DNA of 64,000 nucleotides from Gemmatimonadales bacterium UBA7835 (GTDB taxonomy: Bacteria > Gemmatimonadota > Gemmatimonadetes > Longimicrobiales > Gaopeijiaceae). Positions 19,831 through 28,846 of the stretch are shown piece by piece. Both the position numbers and the translations under genes were made by a program. Numbering within the stretch: the first letter of the stretch is position 1; each line of letters starts with the position of its first letter. The DNA is taken from NCBI GenBank assembly GCA_002500925.1, contig DLTN01000123.1:5330-69329 (forward strand), read 5' to 3'. The notes beneath the pieces were generated by a model. That model did no database searches. It saw only the letters and a list, made by a program, of their open reading frames with translations, and had not been told where the DNA came from.

Positions 19831-20529
19831 TCCTCGCCCTCAATTGACTGTGAAAAATTACACTTCTCTGGGAATCCCTCAGCTCCGCAGAAAACAATCA
19901 GCGGAGCCGATGAGAGGCGCTAGCAACCTCAGGGGCAGGAATCCTAAAGAGGTCCGAGAGCGTGCGCAACCCCTTTTTGGATGAGATTTTACGCAATTAC
20001 TGCATATGCTAAGCTGTTGCAGTGCAACGACTTAAGAATTTGCCTAAATCCAATAATCAACTGTTCCCAAAGATGATCGCAGCTTATACTCTGATGACAC
20101 TAATAGCCGGAAGCTCAAGTCTTGCATTGCCTTGCGACTCCGGCATGTAGACCAAAACGAGCAGGACCCGTTGAGATTTTTTTACAAAAACTGGCCAGAT
20201 AAAAACATTGCGAAGAAAGTGAGTTCGGGGGCTCATTTGCGAATCAAAAAAATCTTCGCGAGCCTCTCACGGCGCCTTTTCATCTGAGCCGACTCAAGCT
20301 AATTGGCCAAGCCCAGCCGACTGAGCACACGAACTCTGTGCAGTCTCGTTAGGACCACGATCACGGCAAAGTAAAATGGACTTTCGACGCTTACAAAGAT
20401 CACGCGAGTTGCAGCGGTCGCGAACGTCGCTAGCGCCAACAGTCCTCTCCGTCCGGTAGCGACCCACCGGTCCTAATCAAAGCCCGAAATGGAATCCAGG
20501 CGACACTAGTTAGGCACAGAGAACATCAA
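19831..20529. other. ~700-base gene-poor region
   Basis: No convincing ORF over 60 codons. More AT-rich than its surroundings, with poly-T/A tracts (GATTTTTTTACAAAAA near 20178, AATCAAAAAAATC near 20245). A palindrome TTGCAGTGCAA (about 20016-20026) and a 7-bp inverted repeat AAGTGAG/CTCATTT around 20217-20238 are present. A 25-codon hydrophobic ORF (20073-20150) occurs. It may contain promoters, a small RNA or decayed genes; nothing can be assigned. Confidence 0.4.
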
Positions 20530-21423
20530 TCAGTGGATGAAGTCAGATCCCGCCATCGGTGACTGGATGCGGACGGTACTCACGCTCGGTTCTCGGATCT
20601 GAAGCCCTGCCAGAGTCTCACGTGCGCCAAAGGTGTTCATCAAAGCTTCGATCGAAGAGAAGCGTTCTGCCTCAAAGCGCGCCATCAAAGCAACCAGGCC
20701 ACGTCTCATCTGTCCCAATACTAGACGGGCTTCTCCAAGACCTACTGGAACCGGGAAGCGGACGTGATAGGATACCGCATCAGTTCGGGAAGACGGGTCC
20801 TCCCGATGGATATCCGCTTCGGTGAACGCCACGCCGAGAGCGTGCTCAAGCTGACGGTCAGCCGCCTGGAAGGCTGTCTTGAACAACAGTGAACACGTGT
20901 CGTAATCCAGATAAGCCCGTGTCAAACGTCCCCGCCCCATCACAAATCGGATCGAAGTTCCTTCATGCAGATCAAGATCACGACAGATATCGCGGAACCC
21001 GACCCGAAGAAAGGTCGGGCGAGAGAGTGGGCCAAATCCGATACGCTCAAGGACCGTAAGTCCGAGCTTCCGGCTGTAGCTTCTAATGGCATCGTACTCC
21101 TGCTTGGAGGAAGACTCGGTAATTAAAGCCGCGACATATTCCACCGTCGGCTCGTACACCCAGTCAAGCACTACTAACTCCGTACTCAAATCCAGCACCT
21201 TCACATTGCCGCTGCCTAGGTCAACAGCTGCTGACGTCGAGGCAAAACGCCCGTCGACGATCAGAGCAAGGCCGATATCTTCAATACGGCCACCTGAGGC
21301 GTCCGTCTCATGAAGATTCCTATACTGAACAACCGCACGTGTTAGTGGAATCTCACAAATACCCGGTACGTCACCCATGGCGTCCGGGCGAGTCTCGGCC
21401 TGAGTCATCGAATGAAGCTGCAT
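20530..21423 (-). CDS. Unrecognised ~298-residue soluble protein
   Basis: No family recognised. The start at 21423 is set by a strong GGAGGAG ribosome site five bases upstream; the longer frame to 21528 would add 35 unlikely residues. The protein looks alpha/beta with no membrane segment or signal. The N-terminal part (residues ~30-75) reads as beta strands (LALIVDGRFASTSAAVDLG, VKVLDLS); the rest alternates helices and strands, ending with VSTVRIQSPMAG. Its divergent partner at 21691 and the shared promoter gap suggest a locus of related function, but what it does is unknown. Confidence 0.7.
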   Translation of the reverse strand: MQLHSMTQAETRPDAMGDVPGICEIPLTRAVVQYRNLHETDASGGRIEDIGLALIVDGRFASTSAAVDLGSGNVKVLDLSTELVVLDWVYEPTVEYVAALITESSSKQEYDAIRSYSRKLGLTVLERIGFGPLSRPTFLRVGFRDICRDLDLHEGTSIRFVMGRGRLTRAYLDYDTCSLLFKTAFQAADRQLEHALGVAFTEADIHREDPSSRTDAVSYHVRFPVPVGLGEARLVLGQMRRGLVALMARFEAERFSSIEALMNTFGARETLAGLQIREPSVSTVRIQSPMAGSDFIH

Positions 21424-21690
21424 CGCGGCTCCTCCGGAGCTTGGCGAAGTGCGTTTAGCAGGGGAGAGCGCCCCTGTCACAAGGCAAGGTGCTCTAAATA
21501 TCCAGTATGAATCCACCACCCTGAGCACATAACTGTTTTACAGTTTTCAGAGAGGGGTCACCAAATAACAATCTGTTTAAGTCCATCGCAAGGAAAAAAA
21601 TTTGAATAGGATCTGATGGTTGCACCGGATTCGTTACTCAAGCATCATTCAACCGACGATCGACCGTATGTCACCGGGGTACACTGATAC

Positions 21691-22389
21691 TTGAAGGCGT
21701 ATCCGAGCCAAAAGCCGCCCACCCCAGCCGAAAGAAGGCGATCGCTGGGCTTTATTCAGACTAATGAGAGCTCATGGGCCTGCTTCCTCGTAACGTTCGA
21801 GGCCACCGGCTCGACATGGCACGGCTACATAGCGTTTCGTCCCAGCCATTCAGAAAACAGTTCGGACGAAGTATGTACCACGCACATCTTCGTAGAGAGT
21901 TCAGAGGCACAGATCCACGACAAAGCCCGGGGCCTAGGACGTCCACTTTTGAATGGGCTACTAGAGTCAGCGCTGCATACCAAAAGTCTCTTGGAGAACA
22001 AGCCGACTCCGCTCCGCGGACAATTCAGGGCCCTTCTCAACACAAATTCGGCAAAGTTGGCAGGGCACTGGGCCGACAACGACATTTCGAGGGACGAGCT
22101 TGAACGTCTCCGCTCTCTATACGAGTCGTATCGGATCGATCAGGTATGTCATTTTATATCGATGGTAGATGCGGATGACTTTGCGCATGCTGTGGACCGC
22201 ATACTAGAAGGAGAACGGATAGACTTCCGCGCTAAAGACCGGCTGCAGTTCGCCCGTATCGTGATCGATCACATAGAGGAGCTTATGCCCCTGCCCGACT
22301 TCGAATCTTGGGCAAGGGACTTTCTTGCGCGCCCTGAGGCATATCGCCTTTACACGCATACGCTACATCGTGAAGGTCGATTGCCATAG
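21691..22389 (+). CDS. Unrecognised protein with C-terminal module shared with the 19173-19493 gene
   Basis: 232 residues with a TTG start (no better start seen, weak ribosome site). The N-terminal ~115 residues (SWACFLVTFEATGSTWHGYIAFRP, then GLGRPLLNGLLESALHTKSLLENK) belong to no family I recognise. Residues ~138-228 repeat the helical module of the small gene at 19173-19493. The pair, in opposite orientation and bracketing a ribbon-helix-helix gene and another unknown, resembles an accessory locus. It is followed by rpsU, ~115 bases away. Confidence 0.65.
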   Translation: MKAYPSQKPPTPAERRRSLGFIQTNESSWACFLVTFEATGSTWHGYIAFRPSHSENSSDEVCTTHIFVESSEAQIHDKARGLGRPLLNGLLESALHTKSLLENKPTPLRGQFRALLNTNSAKLAGHWADNDISRDELERLRSLYESYRIDQVCHFISMVDADDFAHAVDRILEGERIDFRAKDRLQFARIVIDHIEELMPLPDFESWARDFLARPEAYRLYTHTLHREGRLP

Positions 22390-22505
22390 CCGCTCAACCA
22401 AACGACGATCCGCGGGTCAAGAAATAACAAGGTCCAAGGCTGTTGCCCCTGTAAGCAGCCATATTTAGCTTTGGCAGCTATACTGTAAAGGTCTATCACA
22501 AGGAT

Positions 22506-22709
22506 GTGATTGTCTTGGAAGTCGTCGTACAGGACAACGAGAGTCTCGACCGCGCCCTGCGCCGTTTTAAGCGGAAAGTGCAGCGGTCGGGACTTTACTC
22601 GGAACTACGCAAGAGGCGCTACTACGAAAAGCCAAGCGCCCAACGGAAACGGAAACGCGAGGCGGCAGTTCGTCGTGAACGAAGGCGCCAACGCCGCAAG
22701 CGCCCGTAA
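22506..22709 (+). CDS. rpsU: 30S ribosomal protein S21
   Basis: 67 residues; the core [42 protein letters not shown] is the S21 consensus, followed by a strongly basic tail. S21 binds the small subunit near the anti-Shine-Dalgarno region and helps initiation. The start is unclear: GTG 22506 is preferred, TTG 22515 would start at EVVV as in many homologues. An ATG at 22504 in another frame is followed at once by TGA. A terminator hairpin follows at 22740. Confidence 0.93.
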   Translation: MIVLEVVVQDNESLDRALRRFKRKVQRSGLYSELRKRRYYEKPSAQRKRKREAAVRRERRRQRRKRP

Positions 22710-22739
22710 GCGTCCAAAAGCGCTAAACGTATAGGAAAA

Positions 22740-22779
22740 GGCGGCCCCCATGTGTTCTGGGAGCCGCCTTTCTCTTTTC
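22740..22779 (+). terminator. Rho-independent terminator after rpsU
   Basis: GGCGGC..CCC pairs with GGG.GCCGCC around an ~8-base loop, preceded by AAAA and followed by TTTCTCTTTTC: a textbook intrinsic terminator about 30 bases after the rpsU stop. Confidence 0.9.
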
Positions 22780-22864
22780 AAGCCGCCGGGTAGCCCTCGA
22801 AGAATCTTCGAGTCATTGAACATGTGCGACTTGGCCTTTATACCAAGCAGAGGCCGAGTGCCCC

Positions 22865-23740
22865 TCAGAGCGGAAGCGGGACCGGAGTTTCTCCACTCCA
22901 GTCGTAGAATCCTTTTCCTGTCTTTCGACCATAGCGGTTCATAGCGACAATCCGTTTCAGGAGAGGAGGAGGTGCGTAACGCTCCTCCCTATATTCATCG
23001 AACATGATCTCCGAGATCTTGTAGAGCGTGTCGATCCCGACAAAATCACACAGCATGAACGGTCCCATCGGGTATCCGCAGCCTAACGACATCCCGGTGT
23101 CTATATCCTGGACACTCGCAACGCCCCGCTCCAGCTGCCGAATTGCATCGAGCATATAAGGAACGAGCAGGAGGTTAACTACGAAGCCTGAGTTATCCTT
23201 GGCAGCTATCGGGACTTTCCCGAGAGCCTTGGCAAACTCGAATGCCCGGTCGTAGGTCTCCTCACTCGTTGCTATCGTGCGCACAACCTCGACCAACTTC
23301 ATCACCGGTACCGGATTGAAGAAATGCAACCCTACAAAGCGGTCTGCACGCGCATTGGCAGCCATGTCTGTAATAGTGAGCGAACTTGTGTTAGACGCAA
23401 AAATCGTGTCAGGCGAGCATAACCCGTCCAGCTCACTGAAAAGTGCATTCTTGAGCTCTAAGCTCTCTACGATCGCCTCAATAACAATGTCGCAGTGAGC
23501 GATATCTTCCAAAGCCGTCACAAACGTAAGACACTCCCAAGCAGCATCGCGCTCCTCAGGTGTCAGCTTCTCTTTCTCCACCGCCCGATCCATTGACTTC
23601 CGGATCCTTTTCTGTCCGGCCTCTAGAAGGTCGCTGTTCATCTCGCGAACAGTCACCGTGAAGCCACTCTTAGCCGCCACCTCCGCAATACCACTACCCA
23701 TGAGCCCGCACCCTACGACTCCAACATTGGTGATGCTCAA
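22865..23740 (-). CDS. 3-hydroxybutyryl-CoA dehydrogenase
   Basis: 291 residues, a typical length. The NAD-binding Rossmann loop is GVVGCGLMGSGIA (residues 7-19). SNTSSL and VGLHFFNPVPVMKLVEVV carry the catalytic Ser and His. The C-terminal half (GVASVQDIDTGMSLGCGYPMGPF) is the dimer domain, and FYDW ends the fold. It oxidises 3-hydroxyacyl-CoA to 3-oxoacyl-CoA with NAD(P). Downstream of the thiolase on the same strand; with the crotonase at 17.7 kb these make the core of short-chain fatty acyl-CoA oxidation or its reverse. Paralogues named hbd, paaH and fadB cannot be separated here. Confidence 0.92.
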   Translation of the reverse strand: MSITNVGVVGCGLMGSGIAEVAAKSGFTVTVREMNSDLLEAGQKRIRKSMDRAVEKEKLTPEERDAAWECLTFVTALEDIAHCDIVIEAIVESLELKNALFSELDGLCSPDTIFASNTSSLTITDMAANARADRFVGLHFFNPVPVMKLVEVVRTIATSEETYDRAFEFAKALGKVPIAAKDNSGFVVNLLLVPYMLDAIRQLERGVASVQDIDTGMSLGCGYPMGPFMLCDFVGIDTLYKISEIMFDEYREERYAPPPLLKRIVAMNRYGRKTGKGFYDWSGETPVPLPL

Positions 23741-23762
23741 CTCTTCCTCCTTATAGTGAATC

Positions 23763-24620
23763 TCACTCTACGCCTTCTTCTGTTCGTGAAAAATCACGGG
23801 CAACCCCGTGAAAATGTCGCTTGACCCAGCGTCTCCATGACGCAGGTGGAGGCTCTAACGCCTCTCCCGTCTCAAGACGGTCCAATACACCATCGATCTC
23901 CGCTATAACCTGCGCGATTTTCATTCTACGCCGTTGCACCACCCCATTCCCAATAGCTACCCACACTCCTAAGCAGGTGACAAGTCCCGCAACGCTCGCC
24001 AAAGTGATTAAACCCCCAGTCACTATGCCCCCAAGAACAGTAACCAACGCCCCGGCTGCCGCACCCACAACACCTCCTCCCAAAGCCGCCTGAGCGATCC
24101 AGGCAGACCTGTTTCCGTGATCGACAAGTAACTCTACCAATACACGCTCATTGTCGAGCTTCTCTAGACGAACCTCGACAGACTTCGCTGAGGCGATGTA
24201 ATGTTCCTGGGACGTCAAGCTCGCTGCTCGAGCGAGCCGAGAAACCCAATCGACAGCCGGCTGGTAGACGAGGAGGTCGGGGGTCCTGCGCACAGGGCGA
24301 AGTAGCTGCGAGGCTACTAAGAAATCGTCTAACCGATCTTTCAAGTTGACTCTAGCATCAGACACTACACGCGAAGCAGTCACGGTTTCAAACCCAAAGA
24401 TACGATCGAGGGTCGTACCTCCTCCACTGCTTCGAACCTCCATAAGGGCCCTGCGCACGTCGGTTTCACGTAGCCCCACCTCTGACGCTATTCGAAAAAG
24501 TTCGACTTCACTCACTCGTCCCTCTTTGGCATCCAGATCCCCAGTCGCCAGCTCTGCGGCACGTCGAATGACCGAGTCGAACTGCTGCCGACTCAGATTA
24601 CTACCGGTCTCGTCACTCAC
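23763..24620 (-). CDS. Unrecognised membrane protein between thiolase and dehydrogenase genes
   Basis: About 285 residues, GTG start chosen so as not to overlap the thiolase stop. The N-terminus (LSRQQFDSVIRRAAELA..DAKEGRVSEVELFRIASEVGLRETDVRRALMEVRS) is a helical segment that looks like an SHOCT/EF-hand-like regulatory domain. A central pair of glycine/alanine/valine-rich segments (residues ~175-225) would form two membrane helices. I recall this N-terminal pattern as widespread in uncharacterised Gemmatimonadota proteins, from memory only. It lies inside a fatty acid operon, but no function can be given. Confidence 0.7.
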   Translation of the reverse strand: MSDETGSNLSRQQFDSVIRRAAELATGDLDAKEGRVSEVELFRIASEVGLRETDVRRALMEVRSSGGGTTLDRIFGFETVTASRVVSDARVNLKDRLDDFLVASQLLRPVRRTPDLLVYQPAVDWVSRLARAASLTSQEHYIASAKSVEVRLEKLDNERVLVELLVDHGNRSAWIAQAALGGGVVGAAAGALVTVLGGIVTGGLITLASVAGLVTCLGVWVAIGNGVVQRRRMKIAQVIAEIDGVLDRLETGEALEPPPASWRRWVKRHFHGVARDFSRTEEGVE

Positions 24621-24646
24621 GAGAGAGAGGACCCCGATGGCACGAC

Positions 24647-25855
24647 CTAGAGCGCTTCTACGATGACAGCGCCACCCTGACCCCCGCCAATACAAGCAGA
24701 ACCTAGGCCAAGCCTCTCACCACGGCGTCGCAGTTCGTGAAGAAGATGAATCGTGATCCGTGCACCCGATGCTGCTAAGGGATGTGTGAGCCCTATTGCC
24801 CCCCCGTTCACATTCGTTCTGTCAGGATCTAGACCAAGCTCTTTTTCGACAGCTTTGTACTGTGGTGCAAAAGCTTCATTCACTTCGACCAGGTCGATGT
24901 CTTCGAGAGACAGGCCAGCTTTTTCAAGGGCCATCCGGGCAGCCGGAGCTGGGCCAATTCCCATGACTTTAGGCTCCACGCCGACGAAACCCCATGACAG
25001 TATCCGACCGATCGGATTGACTCCGTTTGCCTCCGCCCACTCGGCGCTCGCGAGAACCGCACTTGCCGCCCCGTCGCCAATCCCGCTGGCATTCCCAGCT
25101 GTTACAAGTCCGTCTTTGCGGAAATAAGGGCGCAATCCGCTCAGAGATTCCAGGTTCGTGTCAGGGCGTATGTGCTCGTCGGTCGCGTAGACCCTCTCAC
25201 CTTTTCTGGACTTTATAACGATCTCGGCAATTTCGGCGTCGAAGTACCCATTGTCCCAAGCTGCCTTTGCTCGTTGATGAGAACTCACAGCCACCTGATC
25301 GGCCTCTTCCCTCGTGACCGCGTAGCGGTCTGCAAGCTCCTCGGCAGTTTGAGCCATCGTGAGGTCGCAGTTAGTGTCTAGCAGGGCCTCCCAGAGCAGA
25401 TCTTCGAGGTTGGAGCCGGCCGGGCCCAATCGGAGTGCCTTCCCCCACCGAGCGCCACGAACAACATGTGGTGCCTGACTCATAGACTCCGTTCCACCGG
25501 TCAGGCACACATCTGCTTCACCGAGAACAATTTCTTTCGCTCCTTGGACAACCGCCTCGAAACCCGAACCGCAAAGCCGGTTGACGGTCAGCGCAGGGCG
25601 ATCTTGGGGTACGCCAGAGCGGAGCGCTACGTGCCGAGCCAAGTAAATCGAGTCGGCCGACGTTTGCAGGGCGTTGCCCACAAACGTTTGATCCACCTGA
25701 CTAGGTGTAAGACCTGCTGCCTCGATCGCAGCTTGGCTACTGAATACACCCAGGTCAGTAGCAGTAAAATCCTTGAGTGAGCCACCGAAGGTACCGAAGC
25801 CGGTACGCTTCCCGGAGAGAACGACTACTTCGCGTGAATGACCCTGCGTTGCCAT
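24647..25855 (-). CDS. Acetyl-CoA acetyltransferase (thiolase)
   Basis: 402 residues. The nucleophilic cysteine lies in NRLCGSGFEAV, the histidine in NGGAIGLTHPLAASGARI, and the second acid-base cysteine in GSACIGGGQGGAVI, so all thiolase motifs are intact. It condenses or cleaves acetoacetyl-CoA (AtoB/PhaA) or longer 3-oxoacyl-CoA (FadA type); sequence alone does not decide. Followed by the unknown membrane protein and the dehydrogenase, all on one strand. Confidence 0.93.
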   Translation of the reverse strand: MATQGHSREVVVLSGKRTGFGTFGGSLKDFTATDLGVFSSQAAIEAAGLTPSQVDQTFVGNALQTSADSIYLARHVALRSGVPQDRPALTVNRLCGSGFEAVVQGAKEIVLGEADVCLTGGTESMSQAPHVVRGARWGKALRLGPAGSNLEDLLWEALLDTNCDLTMAQTAEELADRYAVTREEADQVAVSSHQRAKAAWDNGYFDAEIAEIVIKSRKGERVYATDEHIRPDTNLESLSGLRPYFRKDGLVTAGNASGIGDGAASAVLASAEWAEANGVNPIGRILSWGFVGVEPKVMGIGPAPAARMALEKAGLSLEDIDLVEVNEAFAPQYKAVEKELGLDPDRTNVNGGAIGLTHPLAASGARITIHLLHELRRRGERLGLGSACIGGGQGGAVIVEAL

Positions 25856-26024
25856 GAAGCCTCGAATAAATGTTTAAGAAACCGAGCTTAGTTACTGAAA
25901 AGAGCGTTACCCCTAGCGGCGCAAGCGGTTCACTCCCCTATGAGAGCCTGTATGAAGGTTAGCGTGTGCTATGGTTATTACTCCGAACCGCGCACACAAA
26001 AATAGGCCTAGTAGATCGACCCAG

Positions 26025-27089
26025 TTATGCACTCGCGGCGTAAGCCACACGAATGTGCTCAATGATCGCAGTCGCCGTCTCGGTTGTAGAAAATTTGCCA
26101 CCAATGTCCGGCGTTACCTGACCCATCTTGTACGCGGACAGAACTGCGGCTTCGATGTGATCTCCTGCGGCATAGTAGCCGAAATGATCCATCATCAGCG
26201 CAACGCAACGAATTGCTCCGATCGGGTTCGCCTTCCCCTGACCCGCGATGTCAGGAGCAGATCCGTGAACGGGCTCGAAAAGAACGTTGCGGCCAGGATG
26301 GACGTTGGCTGACGGTGCCATACCGAGACCACCCGTTATTTCTGCCGCTAGGTCGCTGATGATGTCACCAAAAAGGTTTGACGTCACAAGCACCTGGTAA
26401 CGCTCCGGTCTGCGCACGAGGTCCATCGCCATGGCATCGACATACATCTCGTCTACCTCTATGTCCGCATACTCGGAAGCTACATCGGAAAAAGTACGTC
26501 TCCATAGGTCGCCGACGTACCGCATAACGTTCGCTTTATCAACCAACGTCACCCTGTCGCGTCCTCTTGACTCTGCAAACTGGAAGGCAGCCCGAATTAT
26601 TCTTTCCACACCATGTCGCGTCGCGAGGTTCTCCTGGATAGCGACCTCGTCCGGCGTATTCTTCCTGGTTACCCCACCCATTCCGGTATACTCGCCTTCC
26701 GTGTTTTCACGAAAAATCTCAAGCCGGAGAGGGGAAACGGCCGCTAAGGGAGACAGCTCGGGCGAAATCAGGACGCAAGGCCGGAAATTCACATAGAGGT
26801 CCAGCTTGAAGCGCATTCCAAGAAGGATGTCCTTAGCGTGCTGGTTACTCGGAACCCGAGGGTCCCCCAGGGCTCCCAAAAGAACGGCATCGTGATCCCG
26901 ATCAAGCGACACGAACTCGTCTTCGGTTATAGTGATTCCATCCCTGAGGAATCGATCTGCTCCGAGATCCCATTCTACTAGTTCGAAGGGTACACCCTCG
27001 GCTTCCGAGACGAATTCGAGCACCCGCCGAGCTTCACGAACGACTTCGACTCCAATTCCATCACCAGGGATAAGTGCTATGCGTGGCAT
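26025..27089 (-). CDS. Isopropylmalate/isocitrate/tartrate dehydrogenase family
   Basis: 354-residue beta-decarboxylating dehydrogenase. It starts PRIALIPGDGIG, has the catalytic Lys in VDKANVMRYV, metal aspartates in TSNLFGDIISDLAAEITGGLG and the NAD loop EPVHGSAPDIAGQGKANPIGAI. The substrate segment reads FRENTEGEYTGMGG, the pattern of tartrate dehydrogenase and NAD-isocitrate dehydrogenase, rather than the RELTGGIYFG of classical LeuB. No leuA, leuC or leuD is nearby. Annotation as leuB would therefore be tentative; D-malate/tartrate or 3-isopropylmalate are all possible. Confidence 0.85.
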   Translation of the reverse strand: MPRIALIPGDGIGVEVVREARRVLEFVSEAEGVPFELVEWDLGADRFLRDGITITEDEFVSLDRDHDAVLLGALGDPRVPSNQHAKDILLGMRFKLDLYVNFRPCVLISPELSPLAAVSPLRLEIFRENTEGEYTGMGGVTRKNTPDEVAIQENLATRHGVERIIRAAFQFAESRGRDRVTLVDKANVMRYVGDLWRRTFSDVASEYADIEVDEMYVDAMAMDLVRRPERYQVLVTSNLFGDIISDLAAEITGGLGMAPSANVHPGRNVLFEPVHGSAPDIAGQGKANPIGAIRCVALMMDHFGYYAAGDHIEAAVLSAYKMGQVTPDIGGKFSTTETATAIIEHIRVAYAASA

Positions 27090-27137
27090 TCAATGATGTT
27101 TCGGTTTGTGACAGACGAGCGGAAACCACTCGGCAGA

Positions 27138-27593
27138 TTACGGTATGCCCGAGGGAGACGCCACCACGATTACACCGAATCCAGGCTCACGGTTACCCTC
27201 AAGCAAAAAAGGATAAGCACCGGGCACAGCTTCGACGAACGAGATCACGAACCGCGCTCCATTCTGAAGTAGCGGCGGGGACGCAGCCTGATTATTCAAA
27301 ACCATGAACTCCCAAGCCGGCTCACTCATAGCTGTTGAGTCAAAACGCACTTCATGAAGGAACCAGTCATCGGACACAAACTGGATGTAATCCCCTTCCT
27401 GAACGAGGATCGAATCTGGATGAGCCCGCTCTTGGCCCGCCATCGTGAGTCTCACTGTATGAACCCGATCAGTTCCCGACAGACCCAACTCTTCCATCAG
27501 CTGCAAGTCCGGACGCAACGCCGGATTTCCTTGCTCGCAAGCTGCACTGCCCATTAACAGAAAGGCTGCGATATAATGCCCGCACAGCCTCAA
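27138..27593 (-). CDS. Lipoprotein with cupredoxin-like domain, copper ligands not evident
   Basis: 151 residues. The N-terminus LLMGSAAC is a lipobox (Cys19). The rest is a cupredoxin-like Greek key: HTVRLTMAG, ILVQEGDYIQFVSDDWFLHEVRFD, GARFVISFVEAVPGAYPFLLEGNREPGFGVIVV. The usual C-terminal Cys/His/Met copper loop (YxCxxxH) is replaced by FLLEGNREPGF, so a type 1 copper site is unlikely apart from the His in FLHEV. It is probably an exported electron-transfer relative that lost the metal, or a structural protein. Sits between the TPR gene and the dehydrogenase gene. Confidence 0.65.
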   Translation of the reverse strand: MRLCGHYIAAFLLMGSAACEQGNPALRPDLQLMEELGLSGTDRVHTVRLTMAGQERAHPDSILVQEGDYIQFVSDDWFLHEVRFDSTAMSEPAWEFMVLNNQAASPPLLQNGARFVISFVEAVPGAYPFLLEGNREPGFGVIVVASPSGIP

Positions 27594-27620
27594 CTGGACG
27601 CCCCAAAAAACGTCAGAGTC

Positions 27621-28724
27621 CTATTCCTCGAGTTCCAGGCGAATGAGGCCTGCTTCGACGGCGGCACGAAGAAAGTACTCCGGATCAGCACTCGGTACAC
27701 TGACACCGGCCTGATCTTGCCATCGTTCAGCAAGTCTACGCATATAGTCCTGCACCGTTTCGTGGCCGAAGCCAGCCTGATCGCGCATTTGGCGAATTAT
27801 TTCAGCCCAGTCTCCGCGCAACAGATGCCCGTCGGCAAGCCGGATCATACGGGAGTCCACACTGCCATCTTCCTGGAGTTCGAAAAGCTCGAGCTGGCTC
27901 GGGTCAAGATAGACATCCGTGTGAGCCGCATCCATACTGTTTTCGACGTCTGCAAGGAGTCGGTCTATGGGGTCCTCCATCTCCTCCAGCTCATTGAGCC
28001 TCTGCTCCCATGGCGCAAGCCTCGGATCCCCGGACTCTACGTGCCAGAGTGTCCGCTTGAGTTCCATCAGGCGCCATACGGCAAGAGGATCCCAATGCTC
28101 TTGAGGCGGAACCTGTTCCAACTCTCTCAGGGAGCCCTCCCAGTCACCGCGGTCATAAAACAAGTGACCGAGAAAAATACGTGCCTCATAGAGATCGGGA
28201 TTTAGGCGAAGTGCTCGTCTAACCTGACGGCCAGCTCTCACCTCATCACCGAGCCGGTGCAACGTATAGCCGAGTGCTGCTGCCGCATCTGCGGAATCCG
28301 GACGGCTCGCCGCTGCCTTCGCAAAGATGTCGTAACAATCTGTGTACAGAGCGGCCCCATACAGGGCTCGGCCGATCGTGAGCATCAGTTCGACATCATC
28401 ATCGAGCCCCATCGACACAACACGATCAAAGAGACGAAGGGCCTGACGGTGCTCCCCAAAGCGCAAAAGAGTTTCACCCAAACCAACAAGAGCATCTTCG
28501 TGAGCTGCATCCAGTGAGACTGCCCTTTCAAATGCGTGCCGCGCCCAAGCATACTCCTCACGGGCAAGCCGGGCATAGCCGAGACCAACGCAGAGATCGA
28601 CTGCTTTTGGGTACCGTGACAGACCCTCCTTGAGCACCTCGAGAGCGCCGTGGTAGTCACCTTTACTGTAGAGTTGGTGGGCCCGCTCGTCGTATTCCTC
28701 AGATGAGAGGAACAATTCGGACAT
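27621..28724 (-). CDS. Tetratricopeptide repeat protein
   Basis: 367 residues. The first ~200 are TPR helices, e.g. YDERAHQLYSKGDYHGALEVLKEGLSRYP (8-36), GLGYARLAREEYAWARHAFERAV, GLGETLLRFGEHRQALRLFDRVV and ALGYTLHRLGDEVRAGRQVRRALRLNP; the acidic C-terminal part has no clear family. No signal peptide, so it is a cytoplasmic protein-interaction scaffold by inference. Upstream of the cupredoxin-like lipoprotein on the same strand with 27 bases between. Confidence 0.85.
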   Translation of the reverse strand: MSELFLSSEEYDERAHQLYSKGDYHGALEVLKEGLSRYPKAVDLCVGLGYARLAREEYAWARHAFERAVSLDAAHEDALVGLGETLLRFGEHRQALRLFDRVVSMGLDDDVELMLTIGRALYGAALYTDCYDIFAKAAASRPDSADAAAALGYTLHRLGDEVRAGRQVRRALRLNPDLYEARIFLGHLFYDRGDWEGSLRELEQVPPQEHWDPLAVWRLMELKRTLWHVESGDPRLAPWEQRLNELEEMEDPIDRLLADVENSMDAAHTDVYLDPSQLELFELQEDGSVDSRMIRLADGHLLRGDWAEIIRQMRDQAGFGHETVQDYMRRLAERWQDQAGVSVPSADPEYFLRAAVEAGLIRLELEE

Positions 28725-28846
28725 CTACTAGACTCCGGGTTGAGACACGGGCAATCGCACAGCAGAGGTCATGCGGGCAATTCTAACGTGCGTGCTCGAT
28801 TCAGGGTATACCACCACCGGGTCCATTCTGCTCCCAGCCCAGTCCC

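Noticed and set aside
20073..20150. 25-codon hydrophobic ORF in the gene-poor region
   Set aside because: Too short to support, no ribosome site, could arise by chance.
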